From an uncultured Lentisphaerota bacterium (GTDB lineage Bacteria; Verrucomicrobiota; Kiritimatiellia; CAIQIC01): 64,000 nucleotides of DNA. The DNA is taken from NCBI GenBank assembly GCA_903889245.1, contig CAISWQ010000020.1, positions 1 to 64,000 on the forward strand, given 5' to 3'. Under the pieces are notes generated by a model. It searched no databases. It saw only the letters and a list, made by a program, of their open reading frames with translations, and had not been told where the DNA came from. The translations under genes were made by a program, and so were the position numbers. This document shows positions 57,108 through 64,000 of this stretch, piece by piece (position 1 is the first letter of the stretch; each line of letters opens with the position of its first letter).

Positions 57108-60100
57108 TCAGGAGGCCTGTTTCAGGACGCGGCCAACTTCGCGGCTCAAGTCCACGCGGCGGTACGGCTTCTGGAGGTAGCCAGCCAGGCCCTCGCTGAA
57201 AAGCTGGGTGATATCGGCATCGCGCGTGAAGCCGGAGCAGATGATGATCCGCGCGTGCGGGTCGAGTCGGCGGATTTCGCGGAAGCAGGCCTGGCCGTTC
57301 ATCTCCGGCATCACCATGTCGAGCAGCACGACATTGATCTCGCCGAGGTGCCGGCGGTACTGCTCGAGGCCCTCGCGGCCGTTGGTGGCCGTGAGCACCT
57401 GGTAGCCCAGCGCCTCCAGCATGGTGGTGGCGGTCTGGCGGATGACGTCCTCGTCGTCCACCACGAGCACGGTGCCGAAGCCCAGCACCAACTCCTCGCG
57501 CGCCGGCCGCGCCACGGGCGCGGCGTCGGCGACCGGGAAATAGACGTGGAAGACGGCGCCATGGCCGGGTTCGGAATAGACGGTGATCGCGCCGTTGTGG
57601 TCGCGGACCGCGCCATAGACGGCGGCGAGACCGAGGCCGGTGCCGCGGCCGGTGGGTTTGGTGGTGAAAAAGGGCTCGAAGAGCCGCCGCTGCACCTCGG
57701 GCGCCATGCCGATCCCTGTGTCGCGCACGCTAATCTCAAGGTAGAGGCCGGGCTGGATTTTGAAGGGGCTGGCGCCACAGTAGGTTTGATCCAACTGGGT
57801 GTTGCGCGTGGAGATGGTCAGCGTGCCGCCATCCGGCATGGCGTCGCGGGCATTGAGGCCGAGGTTGAGGACGATGTTCTGAAGCTGCGAGGCGTCGCCG
57901 AGAACGGTGGTGAACTGCGCCTGCAACTCGCGGACGAGCTTGATGCGGCGGTCAATGCTGCGTTCGAGCAGCGCGCAGGCGTCGCCGATGCAATGGTGGA
58001 GGTCGAGCGGGACGGCCACGACCTTGCCCTTGCGCGAGAAGGCGAGCAGCTTCCGGGTCAGCTCCGCGGCGCGGCCGGTGGTACGCAGGATGAGGTCCAC
58101 GTATTGCCGCGCCTCGGCCTGTTCGGCCAGCTCCATGCCGAGCAGTTCCGCGGCGCTGGTGATGCCGCCGAGCATGTTGTTGAAGTCGTGGGCCACGCCG
58201 CCGGCGAGCGCGCCGATGGATTCCATCTTCTGTGACTGGAGCAGTTGCGACTCCACCTGCTGCTGGCGGGTGACATCGCGGAAGACGAGCACCACGCCCA
58301 GCGCGGCCGCCTGCTGCTCCTCGCGGATGGGCGCCGCGCTGCTGGCGATCAACCGCTCGCTGCCGTCGCGCGCCACGAGCAGCACGGGCTGCGCCGTGGT
58401 GATGGCCTGACCGGCACGCTGGACCTGATCCACCAGACTCTCCACCGGCGCGCGGGTCTCGGGATGCAGGAAGACCAGGGTGTCTTTCAGCGGCTTGTCT
58501 TGCGCCTCCATCTGCGGACAGCCGGTCAGTTCCTGCGCCACCCGGTTGAAGCGTTTGATGCAACCTTGCGCATCGGTGGAAATGACGGCATCACCGATGG
58601 AGTCGAGCGTGACCGCCAGATATTCCTCGCTGGCGCGCAGCGCGGCCTCGGTGCGCTTGGCCTCCGTCAGGTCGCGTATGATGCAGGAAAAATACTCCAC
58701 CTGGCCCGACGCATCATAGTGGGCCATGAGGGCCTGTTGCACGGGGATGTCACACCCATCGGCCGCCCGCAACCGTGTTTCGCCCTGCCAGTAGCCGCGT
58801 TGCACCGCCTGGGGCAGGGCCGTTTTCCACATCTGGTCCAGCATCTCCAACGGATGCAGGTCGGCAAACCGTTTGCTCTGGATGACGACTTCGGGCGGCC
58901 AGCCCAGCAGCCGGCGCCCGGCATCGTTGAGGTAGGTGAGCTGGCCGTCGGGCGCCATAGTCAGGACCAGGTTGGGCGCGGCTTCGAGGATGGCCGTCAG
59001 GCGCTCCGCCTCGGCCATCTGGGCCCTGACGGCCGACCGCATCAGGTCAAAACTCCGCGCCAACGAACCCAGTTCGTCCTGACGCCGGGTCGTGATCTGG
59101 CCGGCAAAACGGCCGGCGGCGACCTCCGCGCTGGCGCGCGTCAGGGCCTCAATGGGCTGGATGACGCGCGTCACGATGCGCCAGGCCAGCAAGCCGACCA
59201 ACAGGCTGACGGCGCAGGCCATGGCCAGCAGGAGGGCGACCATGCGCCAGTTCTGATGGGCGGTCTGCGCGTGGGAAATGGTCGCCAGGACAAAGCCGGC
59301 GATGCGGCCATCGTACTCAATGGGCTGGCCCAAGGCATCGAATTTCTCGCCCGCACTGCCTTGCAACGTCAGGACGGCGCTGGTGGTGCGGCACGCGGCC
59401 ACCGCCACCTCGGACGCGGGCGCGCCAAAGAGCTGCCTGCCGTTGGCGTCATAGATGGCAAAGCGTACGCCGGTTTCTTCGCCCAAGCTATCAAGGTCAA
59501 ATTTCAACGCCGGCGCTTGCAGGACGAACAGGCCGATCACTTCGCCCATTTTCACCTTGTCGCGCCCGGTCATTGTGTCGGCGCAGCGGCGGAATTCATA
59601 ACGCTTCTGCCAGTGCAACAGGCCGTTGTCCACCAGGAGTGCACAGGGTGCCAGCATGTCCGGTGTGTCGGGGAACAGTTGCAAGTTGGTGATCTCGCGC
59701 TCCACAAAACCGGCCGCGGGACAGAGCCGGTGTTTATCACCCTGTACTTGCACGATACCCCCCAGGGCATGGTCGTAGTAGAGCTGGAGCACAGGCGAGC
59801 CGGGGAAGGTCCGCGGGCTATAGAAGGCAAACCGGTTCAGTTGCAACTCCGGCCCTAGTTGCCGCACCGCCGGGATCATACGGAACGTGAAATAGGGTCC
59901 GGTGACCACCGAGAGGATGGCGTCGTTGAACAGCTCATCGGCGGCCACCTCGTTGTAGCGGCGGTCCAGGTCCTGGGCCACCTGCTCCACGCGACGCTGG
60001 ATGGCGGCCGCGGCAATGCGCAGGCGGTCGGTATTCTGGAGGTGATTTTGGCGCAGGTTGAACGAGATGGCGGCCAGGGCCGAGCACAACGTGGAGAGCA

Positions 60101-60164
60101 ACACGATGCCCACCGCCGAGAGCATCAGCTTGGTGTTCAGTTTTAGATGGGCCCAGTTCAACAT
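57108..60164 (-). CDS. Hybrid sensor histidine kinase/response regulator
   Basis: The 1018-residue protein has, in order: a transmembrane helix (about 12-34), an extracytoplasmic Cache-like sensor (40-303), a second helix (306-330), HAMP (331-384), PAS (386-505), PAS (512-635), HisKA with phospho-acceptor His659 in GGVAHDFNNML, HATPase (about 755-878; NARDAMPDGG, RDTGIGM, GTGLGL) and a receiver with Asp949 (VVLLDMVMPEMNG). No DNA-binding output is present, so phosphate probably passes on or acts locally. The start overlaps the solute-binding protein stop by one base (TGATG). The two are very likely co-expressed, suggesting the binding protein feeds the sensor. Confidence 0.92.
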   Translation of the reverse strand: MLNWAHLKLNTKLMLSAVGIVLLSTLCSALAAISFNLRQNHLQNTDRLRIAAAAIQRRVEQVAQDLDRRYNEVAADELFNDAILSVVTGPYFTFRMIPAVRQLGPELQLNRFAFYSPRTFPGSPVLQLYYDHALGGIVQVQGDKHRLCPAAGFVEREITNLQLFPDTPDMLAPCALLVDNGLLHWQKRYEFRRCADTMTGRDKVKMGEVIGLFVLQAPALKFDLDSLGEETGVRFAIYDANGRQLFGAPASEVAVAACRTTSAVLTLQGSAGEKFDALGQPIEYDGRIAGFVLATISHAQTAHQNWRMVALLLAMACAVSLLVGLLAWRIVTRVIQPIEALTRASAEVAAGRFAGQITTRRQDELGSLARSFDLMRSAVRAQMAEAERLTAILEAAPNLVLTMAPDGQLTYLNDAGRRLLGWPPEVVIQSKRFADLHPLEMLDQMWKTALPQAVQRGYWQGETRLRAADGCDIPVQQALMAHYDASGQVEYFSCIIRDLTEAKRTEAALRASEEYLAVTLDSIGDAVISTDAQGCIKRFNRVAQELTGCPQMEAQDKPLKDTLVFLHPETRAPVESLVDQVQRAGQAITTAQPVLLVARDGSERLIASSAAPIREEQQAAALGVVLVFRDVTRQQQVESQLLQSQKMESIGALAGGVAHDFNNMLGGITSAAELLGMELAEQAEARQYVDLILRTTGRAAELTRKLLAFSRKGKVVAVPLDLHHCIGDACALLERSIDRRIKLVRELQAQFTTVLGDASQLQNIVLNLGLNARDAMPDGGTLTISTRNTQLDQTYCGASPFKIQPGLYLEISVRDTGIGMAPEVQRRLFEPFFTTKPTGRGTGLGLAAVYGAVRDHNGAITVYSEPGHGAVFHVYFPVADAAPVARPAREELVLGFGTVLVVDDEDVIRQTATTMLEALGYQVLTATNGREGLEQYRRHLGEINVVLLDMVMPEMNGQACFREIRRLDPHARIIICSGFTRDADITQLFSEGLAGYLQKPYRRVDLSREVGRVLKQAS

Positions 60165-61591
60165 CAGTCGCCTTTTTGATAGACCTGTGTGCGGCCAACC
60201 GGCGTCACCACCAGGTCCGGAATGCCACCCGGATTCGCCGTCCGCTGGATGTGATAACCCTTGGCCGCCAACAAGGCTTCCTGGCGTTGCGCCGCGTCCA
60301 CCAAGCCCTGTTCAACGGTCTTGTGGCGCGTAATCATGGCGCCCAGTTCATCCTGCCAGATGGCGAGCAGGCTCATGTATTCCGGCGCCACCCAATAATC
60401 GTTGACGTTGCGCAAGGCCACCGAGAAGGCTGGATACCAGGGCCGTTGTTGCAGCCACCGCGGATCCTCCAGCACATCACGCCTGGCGCTGGGTGCCAGC
60501 CTGGCAAACTCCCACTGGGGCTCAAAGGTGTAAAACCATTCCAAAAACCGCCAGGCTTCTTCGATCTGTTTGGAGTAACGGCTGATGCCCAGCCCCTGCC
60601 CCCCCAGGCTGTATTCCCGGCGGAACCGGCCGTCACGTCCATGGGCGCCAGGCAGATTGGCGAAGCTCACGCGGTCGGCGACGGCCGACACTTTCGGGTC
60701 GGTGTTCATCTGGCAGAAAAAATACCACTGCTGGATCATGGCGACGCGTCCGAGCTGGAAGGCCTGGTTCACCTCGTTCCAGCCCCAGTTGGTACAACCC
60801 GGCGGGCCGTACTCGAACATTTTCAAATACATCTTGATCCCGTCCGCCGACGCCGGCGCATCGAGGTAACCGCGCACTTCCTTGGTTTGCGGGTTCCACA
60901 GCTCACCACCGTAGGACCAGAGGAAACAGTTGGCCGCCGAGCTGGCAAAGTCATACTCCCGCCCCGCCATTTGCGCCCAGCCATATAGGCCCTGCTGCGG
61001 CCGCGTGAAAAACTCCGCGATATCACGCACCTGCTGGTAGGTGTCCGGCACCTTCAGCTCATAACCGTATTTCTTTTTGAAAGCCGCCTGCTCGGCCGGG
61101 TTTTCAAAGAGATCCTTGCGGTACATCAGGCACAGGGTGTCCAGGTTGATCGGCAGCGCCCAGAGTTGCCCGCTGCCTTCGGGATACTCGCTGTAGAAAC
61201 GCAGATAACGCTCGTCGAAATCCGCCCGCTTGATCTTCGTGGATTTCGCCAGGCGGTCGTGTAGCGGCACGATGTTGCGCTGGCTGGCGAACTCCGGCGC
61301 CATCTGGCTATCCCAAAACAACAGGTCAATCCCGCCGGCCCCGCGCGTGGCAAACTCCGCCGCGATGGCTTCATGCCACTGTCCGCCGTAGGGCACGGTG
61401 ACCAGCGCGATTTCGATCCCGGTTTTTTCCGTGTAGGGTTTGGCCGCGGCCTGCAACGCATCGGTGACCGGCCCGGGATGCATCAGGACCAGCAACCGCT
61501 TGCAGGGCTCGGCCGCGCCGGCCAGAGGCAGCAACCCGGCGACCAACCCCGCGATGATTGTGCTCGTACTTGCCATCACCTTGCACCCCAT
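60164..61591 (-). CDS. ABC-type extracellular solute-binding protein
   Basis: The 475-residue protein has a signal peptide (STIIAGLVAGLLPLAGAA). The body is a class with maltose/sugar-binding fold: TDALQAAAKPYTEKTGIEIALV, IDLLFWDSQMAPEFA, LWALPINLDTLCLMYRKDLF and VNQAFQLGRVAMIQQWYFF are typical segments (partial strings). By family it binds sugars or similar solutes in the periplasm, but no permease or ATPase gene is adjacent. Instead it is translationally coupled to a sensor kinase, so sensing rather than uptake is inferred. I chose the ATG at 61589-61591; the ATG at 61574-61576 is an alternative, and neither has a strong ribosome site. Confidence 0.88.
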   Translation of the reverse strand: MGCKVMASTSTIIAGLVAGLLPLAGAAEPCKRLLVLMHPGPVTDALQAAAKPYTEKTGIEIALVTVPYGGQWHEAIAAEFATRGAGGIDLLFWDSQMAPEFASQRNIVPLHDRLAKSTKIKRADFDERYLRFYSEYPEGSGQLWALPINLDTLCLMYRKDLFENPAEQAAFKKKYGYELKVPDTYQQVRDIAEFFTRPQQGLYGWAQMAGREYDFASSAANCFLWSYGGELWNPQTKEVRGYLDAPASADGIKMYLKMFEYGPPGCTNWGWNEVNQAFQLGRVAMIQQWYFFCQMNTDPKVSAVADRVSFANLPGAHGRDGRFRREYSLGGQGLGISRYSKQIEEAWRFLEWFYTFEPQWEFARLAPSARRDVLEDPRWLQQRPWYPAFSVALRNVNDYWVAPEYMSLLAIWQDELGAMITRHKTVEQGLVDAAQRQEALLAAKGYHIQRTANPGGIPDLVVTPVGRTQVYQKGD

Positions 61592-61654
61592 ACCCACCAA
61601 CCACGTGCTTAGAGTAAAACATCAGGCCCCGTCCCGCCACAGAAATTTATGGGT

Positions 61655-61703
61655 GTTCCAAGGCTTGGAAAATTTCGACGCGGTTTTTCCAAGGTTTGGA
61701 AAA
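61655..61703. repeat. Phased palindrome array, 2 units
   Basis: Units start at about 61655 and 61685 (30 bp apart). They lie between divergent genes, with the aceE ribosome site GGAAGGAG following at 61735. Confidence 0.88.
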
Positions 61704-61747
61704 GTGCGGCAGGGTGTGCTAGTTTCGCCGCGCTGGAAGGAGTCACG

Positions 61748-64000
61748 ATGAGCGACGCGGAAAATTTCGAGGCCCAGGAAACCCAGGACTGGTTGGAATC
61801 GTTCAACGACCTGCTGGCGCGCGCGGGCACGGAACGCGCGCAGCGGCTGCTGCGCGAGCTGCAGACGCACGCGCAGCGCGCGGGCGTGACGATGCCGTTC
61901 TCGGCGAACACGCCCTACATCAACACGATCCCCGCGGACCGGCAGCCGCCCTATCCCGGCGACCGCGAGCTGGAGCGGCGCATCAAGAGCCTGATCCGCT
62001 GGAACGCGATGGCGATGGTCGTGCGCGCGAACCGCCGCGAGGACGGCATCGGCGGGCACATCTCGTCGTTCGCCAGCTCGGCGACGCTCTACGAGGTCGG
62101 CTTCAATCATTTCTTCCGCGCCAAGTCCGACCAGCACCCCGGCGATCTGGTCTTCATCCAGGGCCATGTCGCGCCCGGCATTTATGCGCGCGCGTTCCTT
62201 GAGGGCCGGCTGAACGTGGACCACCTCGCGAATTTCCGCCACGAGCTGCACGACAAGCCGGGCCTTTCGTCCTATCCGCATCCGTGGCTGATGCCGGACT
62301 TCTGGCAGTTCCCGACCGTCTCGATGGGCCTCGGCCCGATCCAGGCGATCTACCAGGCGCGCTTCATCCGCTATCTCGAGGACCGCGGGCTCGCGGCGCC
62401 GAGCAACCGCAAGGTCTGGGCGTTCCTCGGCGATGGTGAGACCGATGAGCCCGAGACGCTCGGCGCGATCACGCTCGCGGCGCGCGAGAAGCTCGATGAC
62501 CTGATCTTCGTGATCAACTGCAACCTGCAACGGCTCGATGGCCCGGTGCGCGGCAACGGCCATATCATTCAGGAACTCGAGGCGACCTTCCGCGGCGCGG
62601 GCTGGAACGTGATCAAGGTGGTGTGGGGCGGCGAGTGGGATCCGCTGCTGGCGCAGGACAAGCACGGCCTGCTCGTGCGCCGCATGGGCGAGGTCGTGGA
62701 CGGCGAATATCAGAAGTATGTGGTCGCCGGCGGCAAGTACATCCGCGACCAATTTTTCGGCAAGGATCCGCGCCTGCTCGAGATGGTCAGCCGGATGACC
62801 GACGACCAGTTACTCAAGCTGCGGCGCGGCGGCCACGACCCGGAGAAGGTCTATACGGCGTTCAAGGCGGCGGTCGAGTTCGAGGGCGCGCCGACCGTCG
62901 TGCTCGCGAAGACGATCAAGGGCTACGGCATGGGCGCGGGCGGCGAGGGCCGCAACATCACGCACTCGCAGAAGAAGCTCAACGAGGAGCAACTCCGGGA
63001 GTTCCGCAACCGCTTCGGCCTGCCGATCTCCGATGCTGATATTGACCAGCTCCCGTTCTACCGCCCGGCCGACGACAGCCCGGAGCTCAAGTATCTGCGC
63101 GCGCGCCGCACCGCGCTCGGCGGCTACGTGCCGCAGCGCTCGACCAGGTTCATCAGCGTCGCGCCGCCGGCGGCCGACCTGTTCACCGAGTTCGAGTCCG
63201 GCAGCGAGCGCGAGGTCTCCACCACGATGGTCGCCGTGCGCATCCTGACCAAGCTGCTCAAGGACCCGCAGCTCGGCAAGCTGATCGTGCCGATCGTCCC
63301 CGACGAGGCGCGCACGTTCGGCATGGAGGCGCTCTTCCGCCAGTGCGGCATCTATTCGCATCCCGGCCAGCTCTATGAGCCGGTGGATTCCGACAGCTTC
63401 CTCTACTACAAGGAGGCGAAGAACGGCCAGATTCTGGAGGAGGGCATCACCGAGGCGGGCTCGATGTCGTCGTTCATCGCCGCCGGCACGGGGTACAGCG
63501 TGCATGGCGTGAACACGATCCCGCTCTTCATCCTCTACTCGATGTTCGGCCTGCAACGCATGGGCGACCTTGTCTGGGCCGCCGCCGACCAGCGCACGCG
63601 CGGCTTCATCCTCGGCGGCACCGCCGGCCGCACGACGCTCGCCGGCGAGGGCCTGCAGCACCAGGACGGCAACAGCCACATCCTCGCGCTGCCCGTGCCG
63701 AACCTGCTCGCCTACGACCCGGCCTACGCCTACGAACTCGCCGTCATCATCCGCGACGGCATCCGCCGGATGTACGAAAAGGGCGAGGACGTTTTCTATT
63801 ACATCACCGTGATGAACGAGAACTACGCGCAACCCGCGATGCCCGCCGGCGCCGAGGAGGGGATTCTGCGCGGGCTCTACAAGCTGCGCGCCGCGCCCGA
63901 TCCCAAGGCCAAGCTGCGCGCGCAACTGCTCGGCAGCGGCGCGATCCTCAACGAGGCCGTCAAGGCCCAGGCGCTGCTCGCGGAGAAATTCGGCGTCAGC
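61748..64000 (+). CDS. aceE: Pyruvate dehydrogenase E1 component, homodimeric type, 5' part
   Basis: This is a 751-codon open frame that runs off the right edge (family length about 880-890). It is a cytosolic thiamine-diphosphate enzyme that decarboxylates pyruvate and acetylates the E2 lipoyl domain. Typical segments are NTPYINTIPADRQPPYPGD, SFASSATLYEVGFNHFFRA, FLGDGETDEPETLGAITLA (the GDG thiamine-diphosphate motif), VINCNLQRLDGPVRGNG, EGITEAGSMSSFIAAGT and GEGLQHQDGNSHI. This is the AceE (alpha2) type, not the PdhA/PdhB type. ATG at 61748 with GGAAGGAG upstream. Probably followed by E2/E3 genes beyond the window. Confidence 0.97.
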   Translation, partial: MSDAENFEAQETQDWLESFNDLLARAGTERAQRLLRELQTHAQRAGVTMPFSANTPYINTIPADRQPPYPGDRELERRIKSLIRWNAMAMVVRANRREDGIGGHISSFASSATLYEVGFNHFFRAKSDQHPGDLVFIQGHVAPGIYARAFLEGRLNVDHLANFRHELHDKPGLSSYPHPWLMPDFWQFPTVSMGLGPIQAIYQARFIRYLEDRGLAAPSNRKVWAFLGDGETDEPETLGAITLAAREKLDDLIFVINCNLQRLDGPVRGNGHIIQELEATFRGAGWNVIKVVWGGEWDPLLAQDKHGLLVRRMGEVVDGEYQKYVVAGGKYIRDQFFGKDPRLLEMVSRMTDDQLLKLRRGGHDPEKVYTAFKAAVEFEGAPTVVLAKTIKGYGMGAGGEGRNITHSQKKLNEEQLREFRNRFGLPISDADIDQLPFYRPADDSPELKYLRARRTALGGYVPQRSTRFISVAPPAADLFTEFESGSEREVSTTMVAVRILTKLLKDPQLGKLIVPIVPDEARTFGMEALFRQCGIYSHPGQLYEPVDSDSFLYYKEAKNGQILEEGITEAGSMSSFIAAGTGYSVHGVNTIPLFILYSMFGLQRMGDLVWAAADQRTRGFILGGTAGRTTLAGEGLQHQDGNSHILALPVPNLLAYDPAYAYELAVIIRDGIRRMYEKGEDVFYYITVMNENYAQPAMPAGAEEGILRGLYKLRAAPDPKAKLRAQLLGSGAILNEAVKAQALLAEKFGVS

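Overview
The window is a high-GC bacterial chromosome segment. I infer a member of the Verrucomicrobiota/Kiritimatiellota/Lentisphaerota group (PVC superphylum). The grounds are a complete respiratory complex I operon with a fused NuoE-NuoF, a homodimeric-type AceE, many secreted glycosidases (two GH106-like, GH36, GH9, GH29, and a DUF1080 protein) and very heavy loading with short palindromic repeats. No rRNA or other marker was seen, so the phylum is an inference.

Layout. Positions 1-14382 (minus strand) hold a nuo operon, transcribed from nuoA at 14382 leftward: A, B, C, D, EF, an ORF6N-domain gene, G, H, I, J, K, a NERD-helicase gene, L and the 5' part of M. Two genes foreign to complex I sit inside it. 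At 14529-16595 is a secreted GH36 alpha-galactosidase. At 16682-22042 (minus) are a glycosyltransferase, a LolD-like ATPase and an FtsX-type permease with coupled starts. At 22236-27176 are a PQQ propeller protein, a membrane protein, a GT2 glycosyltransferase, a sugar-phosphate nucleotidyltransferase and a DUF212 phosphatase-like protein. gltX follows. At 28811-35213 an AraC regulator diverges from an AraA/FucI-like isomerase and a giant GH106-like glycosidase, which looks like a deoxysugar-release regulon. At 35341-36563 a structured-RNA/terminator leader precedes three small unrecognised genes. At 36650-43856 are a DUF1080 protein, an aldo/keto reductase, a zinc-ribbon/PTS-EIIA fusion with a GT-C-like membrane protein, bioF and an HtrA protease. 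At 44474-56861 are a Tat-signal FucI-like protein, GH9, MscS, GH29, an AT-rich DUF262-HNH endonuclease and a GH106-like lipoprotein. At 57108-61591 a solute-binding protein is coupled to a hybrid sensor kinase. aceE runs off the right edge.

Repeats. Three families fill nearly every gap. (1) 19-bp palindromes of the type TTTTCCAAGGCTTGGAAAA occur in arrays of 2-5 with a strikingly constant 30-32 bp period (once 42 bp). (2) Composite GC-rich hairpins keep their flanking text while their stems vary with compensation. (3) Low-complexity word repeats, often arranged as about 100-bp imperfect inverted repeats. All three occupy the non-overlapping junctions of the nuo operon. Families 1 and 3 also occur in frame inside proteins (NuoG, NuoE, the nucleotidyltransferase, GH106, the ABC permease) and supply start or stop codons.

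The best candidates for something undescribed are the helically phased palindrome arrays and the RNA-led three-gene cassette at 35.3-36.6 kb.
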